A stretch of DNA of 64,000 nt from Bacillus sp. NP157 (GCA_018889975.1 CP076546.1:4216501-4280500); one strand, 5' to 3'. Positions 36,129 through 45,596 are shown, counted from the stretch's first letter. Numbers and translations: made by a program. Notes: generated from the sequence alone by a model not told the origin.

Positions 36129-38594
36129 GTGAGAAGGATACGTAGGTTCCATCCGGCGACGTTGTTCTCCGCGTTCGTCGTGGCGCTGGCCGGCGTGGCC
36201 ATGCTGCTCGGGGGCATCCGCCTGTTCAACGATGGCGGCTCGCTGTATTTCCTCGTCGCCGGTGGCTGGTTGCTCCTGGTCGCCGTGCTGCTGTTGTTCC
36301 GGGCGCGTTTCGCGATCGCGCTGTACACGCTGTTCCTGCTCGGGACGGCTGGCTGGGCCGTCTGGGAAGTGGGCCTCGACTGGTGGCAACTGCTGCCGCG
36401 CCTCGATACCTGGTTCGCGCTTGGCCTGTGGCTATTGCTGCCATGGCCGCGCCGTGGACTTAGCCGCGACCCGTACATGGATACCGCGCGCGGTACCGGC
36501 GGCGGCTTCCTCTTCCTTGGCCTGTTGATCGTCGCGGTCGTCGGCCTCGTCGCCGTGGTCCGCCCCGTGCAAGATCTTGCGGGCGAATTGCCGATGGCCG
36601 ATGTGTCGGGCCCGCAGGGTGACCGCGCCGCGCGCGCCGATGGCGACTGGACGGACTACGGCAGCTCGCCGTATGGCCAGCGCTATTCACCGCTCACGCA
36701 GATCACCCCGGACAACGCCGGGCAGCTCCAGGTGGCGTGGAAGATCCAGACGGGCGACCTGCCCGGCCCGGATGACCCGACCGAAACCACCGCCGAGAAC
36801 ACGCCGCTGAAGGTTGGCGACACCGTTTACCTGTGCACCCCACACAGCCGGGTCATCGCGGTCGACGCGGCCACCGGCGCGAAGCGCTGGGAGTACGACC
36901 CGAAGATCCAGAGTCCGGTCGGTTTCAAGCACTGGGAACACATGACCTGCCGCGGCGTGTCGTACCACGACGATGCCCGTTACGCCTCGGCGGTGATTCC
37001 CGCGCCGGCCACGACCGCTGCCGGCGCACCCGCGCCCGCGTCCACCGCGCCGCTGCCGGCCAACGTGCTGGCGCCCGGCACCTGCCCACGCCGCCTGTTC
37101 CTGCCGACCGCCGACGCGCGGCTCATCGCAATCAACGCCGACAATGGCCAGGTCTGCGACGACTTCGGCGACAAGGGCACGGTGAACCTGCGTGCGAACA
37201 TCGGCTCGTTCAAGCCGGGTGGGTATTACTCGACGTCGCCGCCCGCGGTGACCAGGGACCTGGTGATCATCGGCGGCCACGTCACCGACAACGCATCCAC
37301 CGACGAGCCGAGCGGGGTGATCCGCGCATACGACGTGCACGATGGCCACCTGGTCTGGAACTGGGATGCGGGACGCCCCGACGACACCGCGCCGATCGCG
37401 GCCGACGGCACCTATACACGTAACTCGCCAAACATGTGGTCGGTCTTCAGCGTCGACGAAAACCTCGGCATGCTTTACCTGCCGCTCGGTAACCAGACGC
37501 CCGACCAGTTCGCCGGCACCCGCACGCCCACGTCGGAGAAGTTCGGCGCCGGCATCGTGGCGCTCGACATCGCCACCGGCAAGGTGAAGTGGAACTACCA
37601 GTTCACCCACCACGACATCTGGGACATGGACGTGGGCGGGCAGCCGAGCCTCGTCGACCTCACCACGGACAGCGGCGTGAAGCCTGCGCTGATCGCATCG
37701 ACCAAGCAGGGCAGCCTCTACGTACTCGATCGTCGCGACGGCACGCCGATCGTGCCTATCCGCGAGGTGCCCCGCCCGCAGGGTGCCGTCGCCGGTGACC
37801 ATACGGCGCCCACGCAGCCGATGTCCGACATGAACATGGCGCCGCCCGACATGCGCGAGGCCGACATGTGGGGCACCACGCCGTTCGACATGTTGTGGTG
37901 CCGCGTGCGTTTCCGTTCGCAGCGTTACGAGGGGATGTACACGCCGCCGTCGCTGCAGGGTTCGCTGGTGTTCCCGGGTAACTTCGGCGTGTTCGACTGG
38001 GGCGGAATCTCGGTAGACCCGACGCGGCAGTTGTTGCTGGCGAACCCCAGCTACATGGCGTTCCAGTCGCGGCTGATCCCCAAGGAGAAGCTCGCGACGA
38101 TGGAAGTGCATGAGTCGAAGAGCGAGACCGAAGGCATCAAGAACGTCGAGGGCATCCCCTATGCCATCGAGCTGTCGCCGTTCCTGTCGCCGCTTGGCAT
38201 TCCCTGCCAGGCGCCGCCGTGGGGTTACGTCGCCGGCATCGACCTGCGCAGCGGCAAGGTGCTTTGGAAGCATCGCAATGGCACGATCGTCGACAGCGCG
38301 CCACTGCCGATCCCGATGCCGCTCGGTGTGCCCAGCCTCGGCGGCATGATGACCACGGCCGGCGGCGTCACCTTCCTCAGCGGCACGCTGGACAATTACC
38401 TGCGCGCCTACGACGTACGCACGGGTCGCAAGCTGTGGGAGGCACGGCTGCCCGCGGGCGGACAGGCGACGCCGATGAGCTATGCCGACGCAAGCGGTCG
38501 ACAGTACGTGCTGGTCGTCGCCGGCGGCCATGGCTCGCTCGGCACCAAACAAGGCGACTGGGTCATCGCCTACGCCCTCCCCAAACCCATGTAG
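36129..38594 (+). CDS. gcd: Membrane-bound PQQ-dependent glucose dehydrogenase
   Basis: This protein of about 821 residues oxidises glucose (or related sugars) to the lactone in the periplasm and passes electrons to ubiquinone. Five N-terminal membrane helices (about residues 10-150) precede a PQQ propeller with typical blocks DWTDYGSSPYGQRYSPL, FKHWEHMTCRGVSYH, FTHHDIWDMDVGGQPSL and PLGVPSLGGMMTTAGG. The late part LPAGGQATPMSY is also conserved. I chose the GTG at 36129, preceded by GAGG at six bases; an ATG at 36093 adds 12 residues. The stop codon TAG is part of a GTAG-headed repeat (copy E). Confidence 0.93.
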   Translation: MRRIRRFHPATLFSAFVVALAGVAMLLGGIRLFNDGGSLYFLVAGGWLLLVAVLLLFRARFAIALYTLFLLGTAGWAVWEVGLDWWQLLPRLDTWFALGLWLLLPWPRRGLSRDPYMDTARGTGGGFLFLGLLIVAVVGLVAVVRPVQDLAGELPMADVSGPQGDRAARADGDWTDYGSSPYGQRYSPLTQITPDNAGQLQVAWKIQTGDLPGPDDPTETTAENTPLKVGDTVYLCTPHSRVIAVDAATGAKRWEYDPKIQSPVGFKHWEHMTCRGVSYHDDARYASAVIPAPATTAAGAPAPASTAPLPANVLAPGTCPRRLFLPTADARLIAINADNGQVCDDFGDKGTVNLRANIGSFKPGGYYSTSPPAVTRDLVIIGGHVTDNASTDEPSGVIRAYDVHDGHLVWNWDAGRPDDTAPIAADGTYTRNSPNMWSVFSVDENLGMLYLPLGNQTPDQFAGTRTPTSEKFGAGIVALDIATGKVKWNYQFTHHDIWDMDVGGQPSLVDLTTDSGVKPALIASTKQGSLYVLDRRDGTPIVPIREVPRPQGAVAGDHTAPTQPMSDMNMAPPDMREADMWGTTPFDMLWCRVRFRSQRYEGMYTPPSLQGSLVFPGNFGVFDWGGISVDPTRQLLLANPSYMAFQSRLIPKEKLATMEVHESKSETEGIKNVEGIPYAIELSPFLSPLGIPCQAPPWGYVAGIDLRSGKVLWKHRNGTIVDSAPLPIPMPLGVPSLGGMMTTAGGVTFLSGTLDNYLRAYDVRTGRKLWEARLPAGGQATPMSYADASGRQYVLVVAGGHGSLGTKQGDWVIAYALPKPM

Positions 38595-38612
38595 GAGCGC
38601 GCCTGCGCGCGA
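38591..38612 (+). repeat. GTAG-headed palindromic repeat, copy E (forms the gcd stop codon)
   Basis: A 22-bp copy whose first four bases are GTAG; the TAG at 38592-38594 is the stop codon of gcd. It is paired with copy F in opposite orientation 135 bp away. Confidence 0.88.
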
Positions 38613-38672
38613 AAGCAAACTAACGTAAGGCCACGTCCAGGCGAGTGATCCAGGATCATGGAGTGATCCTCG

Positions 38673-38718
38673 ATCATCGATGGATGCAAAATCATCGATG
38701 GATGCAAAATCATCGATC
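38673..38718. repeat. 18-bp tandem direct repeat, about 2.5 units
   Basis: The unit ATCATCGATGGATGCAAA occurs at 38673-38690 and 38691-38708, followed by a partial third copy to 38717. It sits between repeat copies E and F, in a gap of 171 bp without a gene. Slippage could vary the copy number between strains. Confidence 0.85.
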
Positions 38719-38747
38719 GACCAGGCCTGCGCGCGGGATAAAAAACA

Positions 38748-38769
38748 TCGCGCGCAGGCGCGCTCCTAC
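38748..38769 (-). repeat. GTAG-headed palindromic repeat, copy F (forms the MFS stop codon)
   Basis: The minus-strand partner of copy E. The TAG of its GTAG head (38768-38766) is the stop codon of the MFS transporter gene. A truncated CCTGCGCGCG remnant precedes it at 38725-38735. Confidence 0.88.
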
Positions 38770-39980
38770 AGGGGGGAGCGGGGGCGATTGGGCAGGAACG
38801 CCGCGAGCAGGCCGATCAACGGCAGGAACGCGCACAGCTGGTACACCGCTTCGATGCCGATGTGATCGGCGAGTTCGCCGAGCACCGCGGCGCCGATGCC
38901 GCCCATGCCGAACGAGAAGCCGAAGAACAGCCCGGAGATCATCCCCACCTTGCCCGGCACCAGCTCCTGCGCGAACACCACGATGGCCGGGAACGCCGAG
39001 GCGAGGATCAGGCCGATGGCGACGGTCAGCGGCGCGGTCCAGAACAGGCTTGCGTAGGGCAGCAGCAGGGTGAAGGGCAGGGTGCCGAGGATCGAGAACC
39101 AGATGACCTTCTTGCGGCCGAAGCGATCGCCGATGGGGCCGCCCATCACGGTGCCCACGGCCACCGCGCCGAGGAAGACGAACAGGTGCAGCTGCGCGGT
39201 TTCGACCGACACGTTGAAGCGGTGGATCAGGTAGAACGTGAAGTAGCTGGTCAGGCTGGCCAGGTACACATACTTCGAGAAGATCAGCGCGAGCAGCACG
39301 GCGATGCCGCGCATGGCGTCGCGACCCGGCGGTGCGCTGTCGGCGTGCGCCGCATGCGAGGCCTTGAGCCGGACCAGGCCGTGGTGGCGGTACCACTGGC
39401 CGACGTTCCACAGGATCGCGCAGGAGAGCAGCGCGAGCAGGGCGAAGAAGGCCAGGCTCGACTGGCCCCAGCGCACCACGACCAGCGCCGCCGCGAGCGG
39501 GCCCAGTGCCTGGCCCGCGTTGCCGCCGACCTGGAACAGCGATTGCGCGAGGCCATGCTTGCCGCCCGAGGCCATGCGCGCCACGCGCGACGACTCCGGG
39601 TGGAACACCGACGAACCCATGCCGAGCAGGGCCGCGCCGAACAACAGGACGCCGTAGGCGTGCGCCTGCGAGAGCACCAGCAGGCCGGCCAGCGAGAACA
39701 GCGTGCCGCCGGGCAGGGCAAGCGGCGTCGGGCGACGGTCCGCATACAGGCCGACCAGCGGCTGCAGGATCGACGCGGTGATCTGGTAGGTCAGCGTGAT
39801 CAGGCCGACCTGGCCGAAGTCGAGGTGAAAGTCGCTCTTCAGGCCCGGATAGATGGCCGGCAGGAGCGACTGCATCATGTCGTTGAGCAGGTGGCAGAAG
39901 CTGATGGCGAAGATGACGCCATAGACCGTGGGTGTCGCAGCGCGCGGAGGCTGCGCCGCCGCGTTGGCAGGGGCTTGCAT
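38766..39980 (-). CDS. MFS transporter, fosmidomycin-resistance (Fsr) type
   Basis: This 404-residue protein has twelve predicted membrane helices and the pattern of the Fsr family: ISFCHLLNDMMQSLLPAIYP near the start, GSSVFHPESSRVARMASGG, GGNAGQALGPL and GGPIGDRFGRKK. Such proteins are proton-driven exporters of drugs such as fosmidomycin. The start ATG at 39980 was chosen because it begins just before the first helix; the extension to 40142 would overlap the divergent regulator. An AraC-family regulator lies divergently 100 bp away. Its stop codon is inside a repeat. Confidence 0.92.
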   Translation of the reverse strand: MQAPANAAAQPPRAATPTVYGVIFAISFCHLLNDMMQSLLPAIYPGLKSDFHLDFGQVGLITLTYQITASILQPLVGLYADRRPTPLALPGGTLFSLAGLLVLSQAHAYGVLLFGAALLGMGSSVFHPESSRVARMASGGKHGLAQSLFQVGGNAGQALGPLAAALVVVRWGQSSLAFFALLALLSCAILWNVGQWYRHHGLVRLKASHAAHADSAPPGRDAMRGIAVLLALIFSKYVYLASLTSYFTFYLIHRFNVSVETAQLHLFVFLGAVAVGTVMGGPIGDRFGRKKVIWFSILGTLPFTLLLPYASLFWTAPLTVAIGLILASAFPAIVVFAQELVPGKVGMISGLFFGFSFGMGGIGAAVLGELADHIGIEAVYQLCAFLPLIGLLAAFLPNRPRSPL

Positions 39981-40080
39981 GGACGTGGGTTCCGGGGGAT
40001 CGGGATAGCGTATGAAACCACGGCCGGCGGTGTCCCGCGCTAGAATGTGGGTCAGAAGCCTTTGAGTCCGGGACATCGCC

Positions 40081-40848
40081 ATGGCCGCGCCTGACGCCGT
40101 CGCTTTCGAAGCCACCCCGCGTGCCGTGATCTCGCGCGGCAACAGTTATCCGGCGTCGTTCGAGTTGGCCACCCACGAGCACCGCCGCGGCCAGCTGCTT
40201 TACGCCTCGGAAGGCACGGTCGCCGTGACCACGCCCTTCGGCGCATGGATCGCCCCACCCGAGCGTGCCGTGTGGATCCCGTCGTTCATCCCGCACTCCG
40301 TGCGGATGATCGGCGCCGTGCATACCCGCAGCGTCTACATCGAACCGACGGTCACCGGGGCGTTCGGCGAAGTCTGCCGGGTGATCGTGGTGTCGCCCTT
40401 GCTGCGCGCCTTGCTGGTCGAGGCGGCCGCGGTGCCGCTGACCTACGACGTGGCCGGTCGCGACGGCCTGCTGATGGCGCTGGTGGTGGAGGAAATCGCA
40501 CGGGCGAAGCGCGTGCCGCTGGAACTGCCGCTGCCGACCCATCCCGGGCTGGCGGTGCGCTGCGCGGCCTTCTTCGAACGGCCCAGCATCACCGAAGGCA
40601 TCGACGCGTGGGCGGCTGGCCTCGGCATGCACCGGCGCAGCTTCACCCGGCTGTTCCGCCGCGAGACCGGCATGAGCTTCGTGGCGTGGCGGCAGCAAGC
40701 CTGCCTGCTGTCGACCCTGCCGCGGCTCGCCGCTGGCGACGCGGTGACCGACGTGGCGCTGGACCTCGGCTACGAAAGCGCGACCAGCTTCTCGACGATG
40801 TTCCGTCGCGCGCTGGGCAAGCCGCCGTCGGGCTATCGCGCGGCCTGA
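40081..40848 (+). CDS. AraC-family transcriptional regulator
   Basis: This 255-residue regulator has an N-terminal cupin-like domain (ELATHEHRRGQLLYASEGTV, residues 22-41) and a C-terminal AraC double helix-turn-helix with HRRSFTRLFRRETGMSFVAWRQ (in parts) and [30 protein letters not shown]. The pattern is that of the subgroup that often controls a divergent transporter gene. The MFS exporter is its probable target. Its 3' end overlaps that of the convergent gluconokinase gene by 16 bp. Confidence 0.93.
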   Translation: MAAPDAVAFEATPRAVISRGNSYPASFELATHEHRRGQLLYASEGTVAVTTPFGAWIAPPERAVWIPSFIPHSVRMIGAVHTRSVYIEPTVTGAFGEVCRVIVVSPLLRALLVEAAAVPLTYDVAGRDGLLMALVVEEIARAKRVPLELPLPTHPGLAVRCAAFFERPSITEGIDAWAAGLGMHRRSFTRLFRRETGMSFVAWRQQACLLSTLPRLAAGDAVTDVALDLGYESATSFSTMFRRALGKPPSGYRAA

Positions 40849-41345
40849 CGGGCCTGCGCGCAACCCGCGCGGATCACCTTCTCCACGATGCGGGCGGGCT
40901 CCTCGGTGACCTCCACCCGCAGGGCTTCCGCGGGCGAGGGCTCTTCCAGCGTGACCAGCTGGCTGTCGAGCAGCGCCGGGTTGAAGAAATGCCCGGCACG
41001 CTGGCCCAGCCGCTCGGCGAGCAGTTCGCGCGTGCCATGCAGGTAGACGAAGCGGACGTCGTCGTGGCCCTGCCGCAACACGTCGCGATAGCGTCGCTTC
41101 AGCGCGGAGCAGGCGATCACCAGCGAGTCGCCGCGGCCGCGGTGTTCGTCCATCACGGCGACGATCGCCTGCAGCCAGGGTTGCCGGTCCGCGTCGTCGA
41201 GCGGTATGCCGCTGGCCATCTTGTCGCGATTGGCCTGCGGATGCAGGCCGTCGCCGTCGACGAAGGGCAGGCCCAGCCGGGCCGCGATGTCGCCACCGAC
41301 GGTGCTCTTGCCGCTACCGGAAACGCCCATGACGATCGTGATCAT
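40833..41345 (-). CDS. gntK: Gluconokinase
   Basis: This 170-residue kinase phosphorylates gluconate to 6-phosphogluconate. The P-loop GVSGSGKST lies at residues 8-16, followed by [28 protein letters not shown] (in parts), which is the gluconate-binding signature, and [13 protein letters not shown]. Two in-frame ATGs (41345 and 41351) differ by two residues. Together with the PQQ glucose dehydrogenase 2.2 kb away it suggests that gluconate made in the periplasm is used by the cell, although the two genes are not in one operon. Confidence 0.93.
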   Translation of the reverse strand: MITIVMGVSGSGKSTVGGDIAARLGLPFVDGDGLHPQANRDKMASGIPLDDADRQPWLQAIVAVMDEHRGRGDSLVIACSALKRRYRDVLRQGHDDVRFVYLHGTRELLAERLGQRAGHFFNPALLDSQLVTLEEPSPAEALRVEVTEEPARIVEKVIRAGCAQARQAAR

Positions 41346-41430
41346 CGGCATAGCATGGCGTGCCGTGGGCCACGGAATCGTGAACGGGCTGGCGTACCAT
41401 CCGTGGCTGGCCCCCGCGAATCCCCCAACC

Positions 41431-42444
41431 ATGCGAACCATCGACCTGCGCAGCGACACCGTCACCCAGCCCACCGACGCCATGCGCGAAGCGATGCTGC
41501 GCGCCCCCGTCGGCGACGACGTCTATGGGGAAGATCCCACCGTCAATGCCCTGCAGGATCGGCTCGCCGCCGATCTCGGTTTCGCCGCCGCGCTGTTCGT
41601 GCCCACCGGCACGCAAAGCAACCTGCTGGCGCTGATGGGCCACTGCGAACGCGGCGACGAATACATCGTCGGTGCCGACGCGCATACCTATCGCTTCGAG
41701 GGCGGCGGCGCGGCCGTGCTCGGTTCGATCCAGCCGCAGCCGATCCCGCAGGCCGCCGATGGCACCCTGCCGCTGGACAAGGTCGAAGCCGCGATCAAGC
41801 CGATCGACCCGCACTTCGCCCGCTCGAAACTGCTCGCCCTGGAGAACACCTGGCACGGCCGCGCATTGCCTTTCGAGTACATGGCCGCCGCACGCGAACT
41901 CGCCACCCGGCGCGGCCTGGGCCTGCACCTCGACGGCGCGCGCCTCTACAACGCCGCCATCGCCTACGGTCGTCCCGCCCGCGACGTGGCCGCAGGCTTC
42001 GACAGCGTGTCGGTGTGCCTCTCGAAGGGGCTGGGCGCGCCGGTGGGCTCGGTGCTGCTCGGTGACGCGAAGCTGGTCGACCGTGCCCGGCGCTGGCGCA
42101 AGGTCACCGGCGGCGGCTGGCGCCAGGCCGGCATGCTCGCCGCCGCGGCGACCTATGCCCTCGACCACCACGTGGCCCGGCTCGCGGACGACCATGCGCG
42201 GGCCCGGCGCCTTGCCGACGCGCTCGCCACCATCGAGGGGCTGAGCCTGCAGGGGTGTCATACCAACATGGTGTTCGTCGACGTGCCCGCCCCGCGCCTG
42301 CCCGACCTCGCGAAGCACATGGCCGCGAAGGGCGTCCGCCTGAGCATCGGCTACCTGCCGTCGATCCGGCTCGTCACCCACCTGGACATCGACGACGAAG
42401 GTGTCGAACGGACCATCGACGCGTTCCGTACCTTCAGCTACTGA
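41431..42444 (+). CDS. ltaE: Low-specificity L-threonine aldolase
   Basis: This 337-residue PLP enzyme cleaves threonine and allo-threonine to glycine and acetaldehyde. The start [15 protein letters not shown], the [12 protein letters not shown] block and the schiff-base Lys199 in [13 protein letters not shown] are typical. [11 protein letters not shown] holds the Asp that contacts PLP. The acetaldehyde it makes could be handled by the ExaC-type enzyme, but no linkage is seen. It is divergent from gluconokinase and overlaps the end of the convergent amidase gene by 7 bp. Confidence 0.94.
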   Translation: MRTIDLRSDTVTQPTDAMREAMLRAPVGDDVYGEDPTVNALQDRLAADLGFAAALFVPTGTQSNLLALMGHCERGDEYIVGADAHTYRFEGGGAAVLGSIQPQPIPQAADGTLPLDKVEAAIKPIDPHFARSKLLALENTWHGRALPFEYMAAARELATRRGLGLHLDGARLYNAAIAYGRPARDVAAGFDSVSVCLSKGLGAPVGSVLLGDAKLVDRARRWRKVTGGGWRQAGMLAAAATYALDHHVARLADDHARARRLADALATIEGLSLQGCHTNMVFVDVPAPRLPDLAKHMAAKGVRLSIGYLPSIRLVTHLDIDDEGVERTIDAFRTFSY

Positions 42445-43211
42445 CGCGGCGCCATCAGCTTGCGTTGCAGCGAGTAAAGGATCGCTGCATCGGTGGCGTC
42501 CAGCGTGTCGGTCTCAATCGCCCGGTAGTGGCGATGGAACGCGATGATCGCGTTGCGCGGATTGCCGACGTCGTAACCGACCAGCCGCATCGCGGCCAGG
42601 CTGTCGAACCCGGGCGGTGCCGGCACCAGCGTTGCGTCCGGCCACAGGCCGAAGCCGTAGCTGGCCAGCGTCGCCCACGGGAACTGCACGCTGGGATCGT
42701 CCTTGCGTCCCGGCGCGATGTCGCCGTGGCCGACGACGGCGGTGCGCGGGATGCCGAGCCGGGTCGTCACGTCGGCCAGCAGCCGGACGAGCGCTTCGAT
42801 CTGCGGCTGGGTAAACGGCGAGTGGCCATCGTTGTCGATTTCGATGCCGATGGACGACGAGTTCAGGTCGGAATCGCTGCCCCAGCGCGATGCACCGGCG
42901 TGCCACGCGCGGTCGCCGTCATCGACCAGCTGGTCGATCCGGCCATCCATCTCGACCAGGTAATGCGCGCTCACCGGGCCGCCGCTGTTGCGCGACTTCA
43001 GCACGCGCAGCGAGGCGTCGGCATCGCCGATGGACGTATGGTGCAACACGATGAGCTGTGCCTTGCGGGCGTTATAGTTCGGCGACGGTGACCAGTGCGC
43101 GAGGGCGCTGCGTTGCGGCGCCACCCGGGGCCCGCTGGCGCAACCGGCCAGCGTGGCGACGAGCAGGGCGGCGACCGCAAGGCGAAGCCATCGGGCCGGC
43201 CGCGAACTCAT
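42438..43211 (-). CDS. AmiD-like N-acetylmuramoyl-L-alanine amidase lipoprotein
   Basis: This 257-residue outer-membrane lipoprotein (lipobox TLAGC, lipidated Cys24) cleaves the amide bond between MurNAc and L-alanine in peptidoglycan. The Amidase_2 zinc site is visible as His in VLHHTS, His in [10 protein letters not shown], and His and Asp in [13 protein letters not shown]. Glu in [10 protein letters not shown] is the probable catalytic residue. A C-terminal helical domain of about 70 residues resembles a peptidoglycan-binding domain. The start at 43211 overlaps the stop of the upstream hypothetical gene (ATGA). Confidence 0.92.
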   Translation of the reverse strand: MSSRPARWLRLAVAALLVATLAGCASGPRVAPQRSALAHWSPSPNYNARKAQLIVLHHTSIGDADASLRVLKSRNSGGPVSAHYLVEMDGRIDQLVDDGDRAWHAGASRWGSDSDLNSSSIGIEIDNDGHSPFTQPQIEALVRLLADVTTRLGIPRTAVVGHGDIAPGRKDDPSVQFPWATLASYGFGLWPDATLVPAPPGFDSLAAMRLVGYDVGNPRNAIIAFHRHYRAIETDTLDATDAAILYSLQRKLMAPRQ

Positions 43212-43645
43212 TCGACGCGGAAGTCGCTGCTGGCGATCACCCAGGCGACGCGATCGCCACCGGCTTCGCCGATGTCGTCGCAGGTGGCGAACACGCACTG
43301 CAGGTCGATGCAATCGCGACCTTCGCTAAGCCATTCGGTTTCGTCGTCGATGACGATGCCGATGTTGTGCAGGGCGAACTTCACGTCGCGGATGTGGGCG
43401 TCTTTCAGTTCGATCGTTTCGTACATGAGCGACCCGCCCAGCACTTCGATGTCACACAGCTTGCCGTCGAGGTAGCGAAGGCGCAGCCAGTCGTCGCCGC
43501 CGACTTCGTATTCGTCTTCGTCGTCCCACATCGTTTCGTTGGGCTTGCCGAGCGCCTTGCGCACGGCATCGCGCGGCATGCCGAAGAAAATGTCGATGTC
43601 ATCGCGACGAACACCGCGACCGGGGATCAGTTCAAGCTTTTCCAT
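43208..43645 (-). CDS. Hypothetical acidic protein coupled to the amidase gene
   Basis: I do not recognise this 145-residue protein. It is soluble and acidic with no signal peptide. The N-terminus LIPGRGVRRDDIDIFFGMPR and DAVRKALGKPNE resembles the short motif of proteins in which a variable is compared with a set point, and WDDEDEYEVGGDDW is strongly acidic. It ends where the AmiD-like gene begins, with a 4-bp overlap, so they are translated together. A role as a cytoplasmic immunity or control protein for the amidase is possible but not shown. Confidence 0.75.
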   Translation of the reverse strand: MEKLELIPGRGVRRDDIDIFFGMPRDAVRKALGKPNETMWDDEDEYEVGGDDWLRLRYLDGKLCDIEVLGGSLMYETIELKDAHIRDVKFALHNIGIVIDDETEWLSEGRDCIDLQCVFATCDDIGEAGGDRVAWVIASSDFRVE

Positions 43646-43737
43646 GGGCGTATCTCTTTTCGTGTGGCGCGGGAAGCCCGCCCGGAAATCATCTTTCGCC
43701 TGGCGTATCCGCGACAGGTGGTCGCGCCCACGCCAAC

Positions 43738-44856
43738 TTAAGGTTTATGCTCACGGCCCAGGTAGTCTTCGCTCTGCATCTCTATCAGCCGCGACTCAGT
43801 TCGCCCAAATTCAGCGCGCACGCGCGTTCCGTCGTAGAGCTCCGTGATCGGCGCGGCGGCCGACACTGCCAACTTTACGTGGCGATCGTAGAACTCGTCC
43901 ACCAGCAGGACGAATCGCTTCGCCTCGTTCTCGGTGTAATCGTTGAACTGCGGCACCCCGGAGATGATCACGGTGGGATAGCTGCGCGCCAGTTCGATGT
44001 AGTCAGGCACGGCGCGCGGCCCTTCGCACAGCGCGGCGAAGTCGAACCAGATGATGTCCGGCGCACGGCGACGCACCGGGATATCGCGGCCGTTGACCGC
44101 CAGCGTGCCGCCTTCCTCGATGTCGCCGTGGGCCTGGCCCGAAAAGATCTTCGCCAGCGATCGTTCGGATTCCTGACCGGGCGGCACGAGGTAGACCGAC
44201 GCCTGGCTCAACGCGCGCAGGCGCCAGTCGCGTGCCGAGGCGATCTCATGCACGACGCAATGTTTCTCAAGCGCGGCGATCGCCGGCAGGAAGCGCGCGC
44301 GCTGCAGGCCGTCCTTGTACAGGTTGGCCGGCACGGTGTTCGACGTCGTTACGAGGGTGACGCCGCGTGAGAACAATCCATCGAGCAGTCCGGCCAGGAT
44401 CATCGCGTCACCGATGTCGGTGACCATGAATTCGTCGAGGCAGAGCACGCGATACTTCGCCGCCATGCGTGCGGCGACTTCATCCAGCGGGTTTTGCCGC
44501 TCGCCCAGCTCGCGTAGCGTCGCGTGCGTTTCCTGCATGAAGCGATGGAAATGCCGACGCAGGGCGAGGCCGGGCGAGAGGCTGGAGACGAACAGGTCCA
44601 TGAGGAAGGTCTTGCCGCGGCCGACGCTGCCCCACAGGTAAAGCCCGCGCACGGGTTCGCGCGCGGCGTCACCGCCGAGCATCGACCTGAGCCGGCCGAA
44701 CAGACCGCTACCCTGGGCTTCGTCCGGCTTGCACAGCTCGCCGTGCAGGCGATCGAACTGGGCGATCACGGCCAGCTGCGCGGGATCGGATTCCCAGCGG
44801 TGGCCGGTCACGCCGTCCCGGTAGCGTTCGCCGGGCGTCAATTCCGTGCAGTTCAT
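43738..44856 (-). CDS. zapE: Cell division ATPase ZapE (AFG1-like)
   Basis: ZapE is a 372-residue ATPase that associates with the FtsZ ring during constriction. The Walker A GSVGRGKT is at residues 76-83, Walker B is VLCLDEF and the arginine-rich motif VTLVTTSNTVPANLYKDGLQR (in parts) is the sensor region. The C-terminal FFDRHVKLAVSA-like block (DEFYDRHVKLAVSA here) is conserved. The open frame upstream of 44856 is not coding. Its start overlaps the stop of the alpha/beta hydrolase (ATGA). Confidence 0.93.
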   Translation of the reverse strand: MNCTELTPGERYRDGVTGHRWESDPAQLAVIAQFDRLHGELCKPDEAQGSGLFGRLRSMLGGDAAREPVRGLYLWGSVGRGKTFLMDLFVSSLSPGLALRRHFHRFMQETHATLRELGERQNPLDEVAARMAAKYRVLCLDEFMVTDIGDAMILAGLLDGLFSRGVTLVTTSNTVPANLYKDGLQRARFLPAIAALEKHCVVHEIASARDWRLRALSQASVYLVPPGQESERSLAKIFSGQAHGDIEEGGTLAVNGRDIPVRRRAPDIIWFDFAALCEGPRAVPDYIELARSYPTVIISGVPQFNDYTENEAKRFVLLVDEFYDRHVKLAVSAAAPITELYDGTRVRAEFGRTESRLIEMQSEDYLGREHKP

Positions 44857-45548
44857 GCGACATCCGGTGCCGGCGGCCAGTCCTTCACGGCGTGCTTGAT
44901 GGCGCCGCGCAGGTCCATGAGCCGCCGATGGAAGAAGTGGCTGGTGTCTTCCATCCGGACCAGCACCGGACGCTTGCCTTCGGGCAGGCCGTCGATCCAG
45001 TCGTACACGGCCTGCGGCTCGACGATTTCGTCGGCGTCGCCCATCACCACCAGCCAGGGGCAGGATGGCAGCTCGATCGGGCCGAAATCCCAGCCACGGC
45101 CCGCGGCGGGCGGCGCGATGCTGACCACGGCGTCCGCGCCCAGCGGCACCGCGCTGCGCAGGCTGACATAGCTGCCGAAGGAGAACCCGGCCAGCCACAG
45201 CTTCGCGCCGGGGCGGACCTTGCGCGCCCATGCCACCACGGTGGCCAGGTCGTCGCATTCGCCGTTGCCGTGGTCGAACTCGCCTTCGGAGCGGCCGACG
45301 CTGCGGAAATTGAAGATCACCGTGTCCACGCCGGACTCGCGCAGGGCGCGCTCGACCATGGTCACGACCTTGTTGTGCATGCTGCCGCCGTCGGTGGAGA
45401 GCGGGTGGCAGATCACGGCGATGGCCGGGCGGTGGCCTTCGGTGGCGGCCCTGGCCTCGCATTCCAGCTTGCCTGCGCGGCCGGGCAGCGCGAAGCTCAG
45501 CGTTTCGTCCGGGAAAGCGTCCGGCGCCGTAGGTAGAAGATCAGTCAT
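44853..45548 (-). CDS. Alpha/beta hydrolase (DUF1749/YqiA-like serine hydrolase)
   Basis: This 231-residue cytoplasmic hydrolase has the nucleophile elbow GFSFGSYVS with Ser123, an oxyanion region HPLSTDGGSMHN, Asp in MGDADEIVEP and His in DTSHFFHR. The family is wide and the substrate is unknown. It is translated just before zapE, with a 4-bp overlap. It is divergent from the ACP phosphodiesterase gene, 48 bp away. A second in-frame ATG at 45557 would add three residues. Confidence 0.87.
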   Translation of the reverse strand: MTDLLPTAPDAFPDETLSFALPGRAGKLECEARAATEGHRPAIAVICHPLSTDGGSMHNKVVTMVERALRESGVDTVIFNFRSVGRSEGEFDHGNGECDDLATVVAWARKVRPGAKLWLAGFSFGSYVSLRSAVPLGADAVVSIAPPAAGRGWDFGPIELPSCPWLVVMGDADEIVEPQAVYDWIDGLPEGKRPVLVRMEDTSHFFHRRLMDLRGAIKHAVKDWPPAPDVA

Positions 45549-45596
45549 GCCCGCCATGATACCCGTTGGCCCGCGGCCCCGTGCCGGAACCCCGTC

